Assembly: GCA_009843675.1 (NCBI GenBank)
Contig: VYCZ01000014.1
Location: forward strand, 5,412 to 11,510
DNA: 6,099 bases
Origin: Gammaproteobacteria bacterium
GTDB lineage: Bacteria > Pseudomonadota > Gammaproteobacteria > Eutrophobiales > Eutrophobiaceae
Direction of reading: 5' to 3'
Positions 1 through 5,441 of this stretch are shown here, piece by piece. Position 1 is the first letter of the stretch, and each line of letters starts with the position of its first letter. The notes below the pieces were generated by a model. That model was given only the letters and a program-made list of their open reading frames with translations. It searched no databases and was not told the DNA's origin. The translations under genes and the position numbers were made by a program.

Positions 1-47
1 ACATAATACGATCCCTGTTTTGATTTTCAGTTATTCAGTATCCTGTA
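1..47. other. intergenic stretch with no recognised feature
   Basis: AT-richer sequence beyond the 3' end of the lol operon and outside the palindromic elements. I see no gene, tRNA, U-tract terminator or repeat in it. The neighbouring gene lies outside the window. Confidence 0.4.
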
Positions 48-94
48 ATATCCGGGGTCAGAGTAAGTGTCGTCAGAATTTTTACTCTGACCCC
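48..94. repeat. REP-like palindromic element, copy 1
   Basis: Perfect 13-bp inverted arms, GGGGTCAGAGTAA at 54-66 and TTACTCTGACCCC at 82-94, enclose a 15-nt centre. The six bases before the left arm (ATATCC, 48-53) are also present at copy 2 (4495-4500). Bases 48-67 are identical to 4495-4514 and bases 70-94 to 4519-4543, so copies 1 and 2 differ only in the short centre (2 nt here against 4 nt there). The element lies 3' of lolD. No U-tract follows it on either strand, so it is not a standard terminator. Similarity to REP elements moved by RAYT transposases is inferred from size, palindromy and 3'-intergenic position. Confidence 0.85.
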
Positions 95-96
95 AT

Positions 97-124
97 AATT
101 TCGAAGAATTTTTACCCTGACCCC
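97..124. repeat. half copy of the palindromic element (centre plus right arm)
   Basis: The right arm at 112-124 reads TTACCCTGACCCC, one mismatch from the consensus TTACTCTGACCCC. It is preceded by an AT-rich centre containing TTCGAA (100-105). Bases 106-124 repeat 76-94 of copy 1 with one mismatch, 30 bp downstream. No left arm is present, so this is a half element rather than a complete hairpin. It ends 9 nt before the lolD stop codon, so it would lie in the 3' untranslated part of the lol mRNA. It could be a decayed second copy or a product of slippage or duplication of copy 1. Confidence 0.7.
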
Positions 125-133
125 AGCTATCCC

Positions 134-817
134 CTACTTTATATTCAGCTTCCCGTCACTCAATTCATAAACCCGGTCCAGCCTGTCCAGCAGGCGGGTA
201 TTGTGGGTAACCATGACCAGGCTGATGCCGTGCGCCCTGTTTAACTCCAGCATGACCGAAAACACCCGGGCCGCGGTCTGCTCATCCAGGTTGCCGGTGG
301 GTTCGTCCGCCAGGACACAACGGGGCCGGGTCACCAGCGCCCGGGCGATGGCCGCGCGCTGCCTCTCGCCGCCGGACAATTCTCCCGGCTTGTGCCGCAG
401 GCGCTGTTCCAGTCCTACTTCCGCCAGCATGTCTGCGGCGGCATCCCGGGCCGTTTGCGGAGCCTCACCCCTGACCAGCAACGGCAGGGCCACGTTCTCC
501 AGGGCGGTAAACTCCGGCAGCAGGTGATGGAACTGGTACACGAAACCCAGTTTCTGATTACGCAATACCCCGGTTTCCGTTTCCGACAGCGACGCCAGGG
601 AGACACCGTCCACCGTCACTTCCCCGGCGCTGGGTTTATCCAGCCCGCCCAGCAGGTGCAGCAGGGTGCTCTTGCCCGACCCCGACGAACCGGCGATCCC
701 GATGCAGGCCCCGGCCTGCACCTCCAGGTCAACGCCTTTCAATACCTCCACGTGCAGGTCTCCCTCGCTGAAGGTCTTGCGCAGGCCCGAGCAGGCCAAT
801 GTAACCGGGTTACTCAT
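134..817 (-). CDS. lolD: LolD, ATPase of the lipoprotein-releasing ABC transporter
   Basis: Cytoplasmic ATPase that powers release of outer-membrane lipoproteins from the inner membrane to the periplasmic chaperone LolA. The 227-residue protein is close to the usual LolD length (E. coli about 233). All ABC motifs are intact: Walker [10 protein letters not shown] at 43-51, Q-loop Gln95 in [10 protein letters not shown], signature LSGGERQ at 147-153, Walker B CVLADEP with Asp171-Glu172, D-loop after GNLD, and switch His205. The [10 protein letters not shown] segment is typical of LolD and separates it from the related MacB and FtsE families. It is the last gene of the lol operon and its ATG overlaps the stop of the preceding permease by 8 nt. 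A good Shine-Dalgarno (GGAGG) sits 9 nt upstream, supporting this start. Identification is firm. Confidence 0.96.
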   Translation of the reverse strand: MSNPVTLACSGLRKTFSEGDLHVEVLKGVDLEVQAGACIGIAGSSGSGKSTLLHLLGGLDKPSAGEVTVDGVSLASLSETETGVLRNQKLGFVYQFHHLLPEFTALENVALPLLVRGEAPQTARDAAADMLAEVGLEQRLRHKPGELSGGERQRAAIARALVTRPRCVLADEPTGNLDEQTAARVFSVMLELNRAHGISLVMVTHNTRLLDRLDRVYELSDGKLNIK

Positions 818-2063
818 GGCGCAACGCCTCCGCCGGCTGTGTCCGCGCCGCCCGCCAGGCCGGGTACAAGGTCGCCAGGAGCGCGCATGCGAAGGCCGCC
901 ACGGCGATCACGAAAATGTCCGGCCAGTATAAATCAGAAGGCAGTTCACTGACGAAATACACCTCCGGCGACAGGAATTTCACCTGCAGGTAACGTTCCA
1001 CTGCGGCTGCCATGGTGTCGATATTGGCCGCCAGGCCTATGCCGCCGGCAACGCCGAGGATAATGCCGGCGCTGCCCAGCGCCGCGCCCTGTATGATAAA
1101 TATCTTCATGATGTCCTTCGGCGCTGCGCCCAGGGTGCGCAGCACGGCGATGTCCGCCTGTTTATCCGTCACCATCATCATCAGGGTCGAGATGATGTTG
1201 AAAGCCGCTACGGCAACGATCAGGACCAGTATGACGAACATCATCTTTTTTGTCATCCGGATGGAGTGGAAATAATTCACGTGCCTCTGGGTCCAGTCGA
1301 GCACACCGTAGCGTCCCGGCACGTCCCGGAACGCCTCCCGGCTGATCCGGGGCGCCTGCATCACGTCACTGGTCTTCAGGCGCAGGCCGGTAGGGTTGCC
1401 CGTACGGAAAAACCGGGCCGCATCGTCCAGGTGGATGAACACCATGGCGCTGTCGAATTCATACATGTCCGTGTCGTACACCCCCACCACGGTAAAGCGT
1501 TTGAGCCTGGGCAGGATGCCCGCCGGCGTTATTCTTGCCGAGGGCGAGACCAGGGTTACCCTGTCTCCCGGCTGCGTCCGCAACAGGTCCATGAGGTCGG
1601 CGCCCAGGATGATCCCGAATTCTCCCGGCGCCAGCGCATCCAGTCCCCCGGCAACTATTTTTTCGGGCAAAAATGACACCTGCGGCTCTGCTTCCGGCAG
1701 GATACCGCGCGCCACCACGCCCTTGACCTGCCGGCCGAAGGTCACCATGCCCTCGGATTCCACGTATGGGGCCACGCTGCTGACGCCCGGATGCAGTTGT
1801 GCCCGGTCCGCGACATCCTTCCAGTCCCGAAGCGAATCACCGTAACCGATGATGGTGGCTTCAGCTTCCATGCCGACCAGGTGCTCGGTGAGGACTCTCT
1901 CAAAACCGTTGACCACGGACAGCACCGTGATCAGCACGATGACTCCCAGGGCAATGCTCAGCGCCGAGATCAACGAGATGAACGAGATGAACCGGTTGCG
2001 GCGTTTGGACATGACGTAGCGCAAGCCGATAAGGAACCGGTAGGAGCCGAACGGATTATTCAT
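810..2063 (-). CDS. lolE: LolC/LolE-family (LolF-like) lipoprotein-releasing permease, second paralogue
   Basis: Inner-membrane permease subunit expected to pair with the upstream paralogue and LolD to extract outer-membrane lipoproteins. The 417-residue protein has the MacB/FtsX-type fold: TM1 about 28-51, a large periplasmic domain about 52-270, then TM2 about 273-298, TM3 about 317-344 and TM4 about 381-402. The loop at 178-190 ([13 protein letters not shown]) matches the LolC hook region that recruits LolA (FTPMGRIPSQRLF in E. coli). The C-terminal part is LolE-like, with [10 protein letters not shown] (304-313) and FLSPEVYF (363-370). It therefore combines both subunit types, as in LolF. 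The symbol lolE is given by position only; lolC or lolF would be equally defensible. Its start overlaps the upstream stop by 8 nt (ATGAATAA). Permease family is certain, subunit type is not. Confidence 0.9.
   Translation of the reverse strand: MNNPFGSYRFLIGLRYVMSKRRNRFISFISLISALSIALGVIVLITVLSVVNGFERVLTEHLVGMEAEATIIGYGDSLRDWKDVADRAQLHPGVSSVAPYVESEGMVTFGRQVKGVVARGILPEAEPQVSFLPEKIVAGGLDALAPGEFGIILGADLMDLLRTQPGDRVTLVSPSARITPAGILPRLKRFTVVGVYDTDMYEFDSAMVFIHLDDAARFFRTGNPTGLRLKTSDVMQAPRISREAFRDVPGRYGVLDWTQRHVNYFHSIRMTKKMMFVILVLIVAVAAFNIISTLMMMVTDKQADIAVLRTLGAAPKDIMKIFIIQGAALGSAGIILGVAGGIGLAANIDTMAAAVERYLQVKFLSPEVYFVSELPSDLYWPDIFVIAVAAFACALLATLYPAWRAARTQPAEALRHE
827..831 (-). promoter_or_regulatory. 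Shine-Dalgarno of lolD inside the upstream permease gene
   Basis: GGAGG on the minus strand, 9 nt before the lolD ATG (815-817), embedded in the last codons of the upstream permease. It is the clearest ribosome-binding site in the lol operon. It decides the lolD start and would allow lolD to be translated by re-initiation or independently. Confidence 0.75.
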
Positions 2064-3300
2064 ATCTCAATACCGTTGCCGGCCGTACCTGCGCCGCGCG
2101 CCAGGCCGGATAAATCGTGCCTGCCACTGCCAGCAGGAACGCCAGCGCCGCGGTGACGGCCACGTCCTGCCAGCGCAGGTCTGAAGGCAGTTCGCTTATG
2201 TAATACACATCCGGCGACATGAACCTGACGTTCAGGAACTCTTCCATGGCGGTGATGATGGGGTTGATATTTTCGGCCAGCCACACCCCGCCCAGCACGC
2301 CCAGGACGATGCCGGCCAGGCCGATCACAGTGCCCTGGATGATAAAAATCTTCATGATGCTGCGCGAACCCGCGCCCAGGGTGCGTAATACGGCGATATC
2401 GCCCTGCTTGTCCGTGACCACCATCATCAGGGTCGCTATCACGTTGAACGCCGCCACCGCGATGATCAGCATAAGGATAACCGCCATCACCCGTTTCTCC
2501 GTCTTTAACGCGCGGAAAAAAACCGCGTGCCGGGTTGTCCAGTCTATAACCTCATATTGTCCCGGCAGCGCATGCACGGCCTCCCTGCCGGTACGGGGCG
2601 CCTGCATCACGTCGGCGGTCTTCAGCCTCAGCCCCGCAGGTCCCGACTGGTTAAACAACAGCAACGCATCGTCCAGGTGGACCAGGGCCAGGCCGCTGTC
2701 GAACTCGTGCATGCCTGCGCTGAAGATGCCGGTAACGGTGAATCGTTTCAGCCGGGGCAGGAAGCCCGCGACTCCCGCGCCGGGCTGGGGCGCCACCAGG
2801 GTGACCGTATCACCGGACACGACTTTCAGGTTCCGGGCTGCTTCAGACCCGATTAACATGCCGAATTCACCGGATGTCAGCCCGGAGAATTCACCCGTCT
2901 CCATTTTTTCCGCGACCAGGGACACCGTTTTTTCCGCTTCCGGTTCAATACCGCGCAATACCACCCCGTGTACCCGGTGTTCATGGACCAGCATCCCTTC
3001 AGTACGGAAATAAGGCGCCACGCCGACTATCCCCTTTTCCCGGTTCAGGATTTCGGCCGCGGCGCGCCAGTCCCCGATGGCGCCGTCTTCATGGAGCACG
3101 TCGGCATGGGAGGCCATTGCCAGGATACGGCCGGTAAGCTCCTGCTGGAACCCGTTCATCACCGAGAGGACGGTAATCAGGGCCAGCACGCCGACGGCAA
3201 TCCCCAGCATCGACACCAGGGATATGAACGAAATGAAATGATTGCGCCGCTTGGCCCGGACGTACCGCAGGCCGATAAATGCTTCGAACGGGTTGAACAT
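2056..3300 (-). CDS. lolC: LolC/LolE-family (LolF-like) lipoprotein-releasing permease, first paralogue
   Basis: First gene of the lol operon and an inner-membrane permease for lipoprotein release to LolA. From the chosen start it has 414 residues: TM1 about 24-46, periplasmic domain about 47-267, then TM2 about 268-296, TM3 about 315-342 and TM4 about 377-398. Hook-like loop AGFLPRLKRF is at 178-187, and the C-terminal half has [10 protein letters not shown] (301-310) and FMSPDVYY (360-367). By eye roughly half its residues match the downstream paralogue, including IMKIFIIQG and DVMQAPR. The ATG at 3298-3300 is preferred because MFNPFEAFIGLRYV lines up with the paralogue and with E. coli LolC (MYQPVALFIGLRYM). 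An upstream in-frame ATG at 3313-3315 would add five residues. Neither start has a clear Shine-Dalgarno. The symbol lolC is by position. Confidence 0.9.
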   Translation of the reverse strand: MFNPFEAFIGLRYVRAKRRNHFISFISLVSMLGIAVGVLALITVLSVMNGFQQELTGRILAMASHADVLHEDGAIGDWRAAAEILNREKGIVGVAPYFRTEGMLVHEHRVHGVVLRGIEPEAEKTVSLVAEKMETGEFSGLTSGEFGMLIGSEAARNLKVVSGDTVTLVAPQPGAGVAGFLPRLKRFTVTGIFSAGMHEFDSGLALVHLDDALLLFNQSGPAGLRLKTADVMQAPRTGREAVHALPGQYEVIDWTTRHAVFFRALKTEKRVMAVILMLIIAVAAFNVIATLMMVVTDKQGDIAVLRTLGAGSRSIMKIFIIQGTVIGLAGIVLGVLGGVWLAENINPIITAMEEFLNVRFMSPDVYYISELPSDLRWQDVAVTAALAFLLAVAGTIYPAWRAAQVRPATVLRYE

Positions 3301-3346
3301 CAGGCCAGTATACATTTATCAGGGGTTAGTGGTTAAAGGGAAACAA

Positions 3347-3354
3347 ACTATAAT
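3347..3354. promoter_or_regulatory. overlapping divergent -10 boxes for tsaB (+) and the lol operon (-)
   Basis: A perfect TATAAT lies at 3349-3354 on the plus strand, 8 nt before the tsaB ATG. On the minus strand the same bases read TATAGT (3352-3347), a 5/6 match facing the lol operon. No convincing -35 is visible at normal spacing on either side. The plus-strand box predicts a tsaB transcript beginning within about 2 nt of the ATG. The minus-strand box would give the lol mRNA a leader of about 25-40 nt. The 62-bp gap between the divergent genes must hold both promoters unless transcription reads in from elsewhere. Confidence 0.5.
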
Positions 3355-3362
3355 GCATAAAC

Positions 3363-4034
3363 ATGAAAATCCTTGCGCTTGATACGGCTACGGAGGCTTG
3401 TTCCGCGGCGCTGCTCTGCGACGGCAGCGTTTATGAACGGCACGACATCGCGCCGCGCCGCCATGCGGAGTTGATCCTGCCCATGGTGGACGGGGTCCTG
3501 GCGCAGGCCGGGCTCGGTCTGAACGACCTTGACGCTATTGCTTTCGGCAGGGGTCCGGGCGCATTCACCGGCGTACGCATCGCGGCCGGAGTGACACAGG
3601 GCCTTGCCCTGGGCGCCGGCCTGCCGGTGATACCGATCTCCTCACTGGCCGCGCTAGCGCAACCGGCGCTCGGCAATGCTGCTGTCATTCTGCCCGCGAT
3701 AGACGCGAGGATGGGGGAAATATACTGGGCGACCTGCGAATCGGGGCTGGACGGCCTGGCGAATCATGCATCAGAGGAGCAGGTAACGCCGCCTGATGCG
3801 GTACAGGTCCCCGCCGGCAAACGGGTCTTCGGCGTCGGCAGCGGCTGGGGAACCTATGGGGAGCGTCTTCGGCGCATCCTTGACAAGCAAATCATCGGCG
3901 CTGACCCGGATCGATTCCCCCTGGCGAAGGACATGCTGCCGCTGGCAGTAAGAGAATATAATAAAGGGCGTTGCGCCAGCGCGGAACAGGCGTTACCCGT
4001 GTACCTGAGAGATAACGTAGTGAAGCAGGGATAG
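3363..4034 (+). CDS. tsaB: TsaB, tRNA threonylcarbamoyladenosine biosynthesis protein
   Basis: Non-catalytic partner of TsaD (with TsaE) in forming t6A37 on ANN-decoding tRNAs in the cytoplasm. The 223-residue protein (E. coli TsaB/YeaZ about 231) has the ASKHA-type N-terminal lobe: MKILALDTATEACSAAL at 1-17, conserved His34, and the diagnostic GRGPGAFTGVRI at 62-73 followed by QGLALG (79-84). DARMGEIYWA (114-123) and the C-terminal PVYLRDNV (212-219) also match the family. It lacks the metal-binding histidines and extra length of TsaD, its paralogue. The ATG lies 8 nt after a perfect TATAAT with no Shine-Dalgarno between, suggesting a leaderless mRNA. It is divergent from the lol operon and convergent with gcvH, so it appears monocistronic. 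Confidence 0.96.
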   Translation: MKILALDTATEACSAALLCDGSVYERHDIAPRRHAELILPMVDGVLAQAGLGLNDLDAIAFGRGPGAFTGVRIAAGVTQGLALGAGLPVIPISSLAALAQPALGNAAVILPAIDARMGEIYWATCESGLDGLANHASEEQVTPPDAVQVPAGKRVFGVGSGWGTYGERLRRILDKQIIGADPDRFPLAKDMLPLAVREYNKGRCASAEQALPVYLRDNVVKQG

Positions 4035-4036
4035 TT

Positions 4037-4055
4037 GGGGTCAGAGTAATTTCGC
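4037..4055. repeat. half palindromic element filling the tsaB/gcvH gap
   Basis: GGGGTCAGAGTAA at 4037-4049, followed by TTTCGC to 4055. The reverse complement matches the right half of copy 3 (4590-4611) except for a 3-nt deletion. It occupies 19 of the 21 nt between the tsaB stop (4032-4034) and the gcvH stop (4056-4058). Its inner edge, corresponding to the loop of a full copy, abuts the gcvH stop codon. With only one arm it cannot form the full hairpin, and no terminator hairpin is seen here. Confidence 0.75.
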
Positions 4056-4433
4056 TTAAAGCTCCTTGATGAACTCCTGGTAGGTGTCCTCGTCCATGAA
4101 CTGGTCCAGTTCGCCCACGTCGTCCGGCGCCAGTTTGAAAAACCAGCCGCTGTCGGTCGGGTCGAGATTTACCGCCTCCGGTTTATCCGCCAGAGCGTCA
4201 TTCACTGCAAGGACTTCGCCGCCGATGGCCGTTTTGATTTCACCCGCGGCCTTCACGGACTCGATGACCGCCGCCTCACTGCCGGTACTCAGCATGTCAC
4301 CGACGTTGGGCAACTCGATATAAACAATATCGCCAAGCTGGTCCTGGGCATAATCAGTGATCCCGATGGTGACCGTTCCGTCATCTTCCAGGCGCAACCA
4401 CTCGTGGTCCTCGGTAAATCTAATACTACTCAT
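4056..4433 (-). CDS. gcvH: GcvH, glycine cleavage system H protein
   Basis: Lipoylated carrier protein that shuttles the aminomethyl intermediate between GcvP, GcvT and dihydrolipoamide dehydrogenase in glycine breakdown. The 125-residue product is full length (E. coli 129). Diagnostic segments are FTEDHEWLR (6-14), VTIGITDYAQDQLGDIVYIELP (21-42) and the lipoylation motif ESVKAAGEI with Lys61. The C-terminus GWFFKL is typical. I chose the ATG at 4431-4433: AGGAG (4445-4449) is 11 nt upstream and MSSIRFTEDHEWL fits the family. An in-frame TTG at 4440-4442 would add three residues but leaves only 2 nt after the Shine-Dalgarno. gcvT and gcvP are not beside it, so the rest of the system must be elsewhere, and the gene appears to be transcribed alone. 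Confidence 0.95.
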   Translation of the reverse strand: MSSIRFTEDHEWLRLEDDGTVTIGITDYAQDQLGDIVYIELPNVGDMLSTGSEAAVIESVKAAGEIKTAIGGEVLAVNDALADKPEAVNLDPTDSGWFFKLAPDDVGELDQFMDEDTYQEFIKEL

Positions 4434-4444
4434 TTCCGGCAAAT

Positions 4445-4449
4445 CTCCT
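4445..4449 (-). promoter_or_regulatory. Shine-Dalgarno of gcvH
   Basis: AGGAG on the minus strand, 11 nt from the ATG at 4431-4433 but only 2 nt from the alternative TTG at 4440-4442. This spacing is the main reason for choosing the ATG. Confidence 0.6.
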
Positions 4450-4481
4450 AAGGAAGTTCCGAGTTAATCAGAGGTTCATTA

Positions 4482-4508
4482 AGTATAACACCGGATATCC
4501 GGGGTCAG
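4482..4508 (-). promoter_or_regulatory. possible gcvH promoter using a palindrome arm as -35
   Basis: On the minus strand TATACT (4487-4482, 5/6 to TATAAT) would start transcription near 4475, leaving a leader of about 42 nt with the Shine-Dalgarno in it. The best -35 match is CTGACC (4508-4503, 4/6 to TTGACA), which lies inside the left arm of palindromic copy 2. The 15-nt spacer is short, so the -35 assignment is weak. The -10 box is more credible than the pair. Confidence 0.35.
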
Positions 4509-4543
4509 AGTAAGAAATTCGTCAGAATTTTTACTCTGACCCC
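4495..4543. repeat. REP-like palindromic element, copy 2
   Basis: Arms 4501-4513 and 4531-4543 are perfect 13-bp inverted repeats. The stem continues inward: AAATTC (4515-4520) pairs with GAATTT (4525-4530), giving 19 bp with one unpaired G (4514) and a GTCA loop. It is nearly identical to copy 1. A 12-bp palindrome CCGGATATCCGG (4491-4502) overlaps its left edge. It lies between the gcvH promoter region and the 3' end of cpdA. Confidence 0.88.
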
Positions 4544-4559
4544 TGCATTGGGCGAGACC

Positions 4560-4611
4560 CCGGATAGTCGGGGTCAGAGTAAAATTTCTGCGAAATTCTT
4601 ACTCTGACCCC
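4560..4611. repeat. REP-like palindromic element, copy 3
   Basis: Arms 4570-4582 and 4599-4611 are perfect 13-bp inverted repeats. The inner stem pairs AATTTC (4583-4588) with GAAATT (4592-4597), with a TGC loop and one unpaired C (4598) on the right side. The left flank and arm (4560-4582) repeat 4491-4513 of copy 2 with two mismatches, a 69-bp period in direct orientation. The unpaired base is on the opposite strand side from copy 2, as if the centre were inverted. The element ends 13 nt before the cpdA stop codon. No U-tract follows on either strand. Confidence 0.88.
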
Positions 4612-4624
4612 AGGTTTCCGATAT

Positions 4625-5404
4625 TCACAACCAATGAACCTGTGTACGTATGGCGCCGTCTGCAGCCAGGTTCAGGGTCCGGTAAGCAGGCGGCTTGTCG
4701 TCAGTGCCGGCCCGCTCCGCTCGCGGCAGGAACTGTACGCAGGTTGACGGCGAACCGAGCAGCAGCACCCCGTTCCGGGTCATGGAGAATTCCTGGTGAA
4801 TATGGCCCCAGAGAATGCCCCTGACGTTATTGTGCTGGTCCAGTACCTGAAATAATTCCTCGCCGTTTTCCAGCGCCATGGAATCCATCCAGGGACTGCG
4901 GATACTGACGGGATGGTGATGCAGGCAGACCAGGACATGCCTGCCGCGCGAACGTTCCAGGGCGGCATCGAGACGGGACAACTCGGCAGCGGACAGGCAG
5001 CCGCCGTCGGTACCCGGCTTATGGGTATTGAGCAGGATTATCGACCAGGTCCCGCCGGTGAGAAAGTTCGCGGTACTGGTGTTTCCGCTGTTCAACAGGC
5101 GCTCCATCAACTCCGGATCGTCGTGATTCCCGGCCAGGCAATATACCGGGAGTTCAAGCCGGCGCATGATACCGGCCAGTTTTTCATATACCTCTACGGA
5201 GGGGTCGCTGGCCAGGTCACCCGTCAGCAGGGCGAGGTCGAGGTCTTCATGACGATTTACCGCGTCGATGACCTCCAGCAAGGTGCCGGTCGTGTTGACG
5301 CCGGCGAGCAGTTCGCCGGCTTCGGCGGAGATGTGCGTATCCGTCAGTTGCACCAGGTTGATCTCTTCCGGGTGCTGACAACGAAGTTCAATATGCTGTA
5401 GCAT
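4625..5404 (-). CDS. cpdA: CpdA, 3',5'-cyclic-AMP phosphodiesterase (class III)
   Basis: Cytoplasmic metallophosphoesterase expected to hydrolyse cAMP to AMP and so limit CRP-cAMP signalling. The 259-residue protein (E. coli CpdA 275) has every metal-site motif: DTH with Asp22 and His24, GDLASD with Asp63, GNHDD (92-96), LHHHP (161-165) and GHIH (200-203). The subfamily is set by stretches shared with E. coli CpdA: LLAGVNT, GHIHQEF, PSTCVQFLP (219-227) and the C-terminal RTLNLAADGAIRTQVHWL (LELHADGTLTTEVHRL in E. coli). It ends soon after that motif, lacking the E. coli tail. The ATG follows a consensus TATAAT by 6 nt with no Shine-Dalgarno, suggesting a leaderless mRNA. It is divergent from the methyltransferase gene. 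Activity on other phosphodiesters cannot be excluded from sequence. Confidence 0.93.
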   Translation of the reverse strand: MLQHIELRCQHPEEINLVQLTDTHISAEAGELLAGVNTTGTLLEVIDAVNRHEDLDLALLTGDLASDPSVEVYEKLAGIMRRLELPVYCLAGNHDDPELMERLLNSGNTSTANFLTGGTWSIILLNTHKPGTDGGCLSAAELSRLDAALERSRGRHVLVCLHHHPVSIRSPWMDSMALENGEELFQVLDQHNNVRGILWGHIHQEFSMTRNGVLLLGSPSTCVQFLPRAERAGTDDKPPAYRTLNLAADGAIRTQVHWL

Positions 5405-5409
5405 GTTTC

Positions 5410-5430
5410 TATTATAGATTCCCCGGAAAG
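5410..5430 (+). promoter_or_regulatory. possible -10 and Shine-Dalgarno of the methyltransferase gene
   Basis: TATTAT at 5410-5415 (5/6) overlaps the cpdA -10 on the other strand. A weak -35-like TTCAAT (5387-5392, 3/6) is 17 nt upstream. GGAAAG at 5425-5430 is a modest Shine-Dalgarno, 1 nt from the first ATG and 4 nt from the second, which favours the second. Tentative. Confidence 0.3.
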
Positions 5431-5441
5431 AATGATGTCCA
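5411..5441 (-). promoter_or_regulatory. cpdA promoter, -35 inside the divergent methyltransferase gene
   Basis: On the minus strand TGGACA (5441-5436, 5/6 to TTGACA) and TATAAT (5416-5411, perfect) are separated by 19 nt. The -10 ends 6 nt before the cpdA ATG, so the predicted +1 is the A of the start codon. The -35 overlaps codons 2-4 of the divergent gene. The spacer is slightly longer than ideal. Confidence 0.55.

Noticed and set aside
48..94. Intrinsic terminator after lolD (and likewise the hairpins at 4501-4543 and 4570-4611 after cpdA)
   Set aside because: The hairpins are strong but no U-tract follows the stem on the relevant strand, and the sequence is a dispersed repeat. A role in 3'-end protection or polymerase slowing remains possible.
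20..244. Short plus-strand open frame starting in the intergenic region
   Set aside because: Its translation is largely read-through of the palindromic elements and then antisense to the end of lolD; no ribosome-binding site or homology is apparent.
392..952. Open frame of 186 codons on the plus strand opposite lolD and the end of the second permease
   Set aside because: It is antisense to intact ABC motifs, its translation is low-complexity, rich in Gln, Arg and Pro with no recognisable domain, and it crosses a gene junction.
2219..3013. Long open frame (264 codons) on the plus strand opposite the first lol permease
   Set aside because: The minus-strand frame encodes an unmistakable LolC/LolE protein. 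The plus-strand translation has no family features, and such open antisense frames are common in GC-rich DNA.
4434..4442. TTG start at 4440-4442 for gcvH
   Set aside because: It leaves only 2 nt after AGGAG and adds three residues not expected in the family; the ATG at 4431-4433 fits better.
4443..4500. Glycine riboswitch upstream of gcvH
   Set aside because: The predicted leader is only about 42 nt, too short for a glycine aptamer, and no aptamer-like stems were seen.
4491..4611. CRISPR array from the two regularly spaced repeats
   Set aside because: There are only two units; the repeats are perfect palindromes with near-identical copies elsewhere at gene ends, and there are no unique spacers or cas genes.
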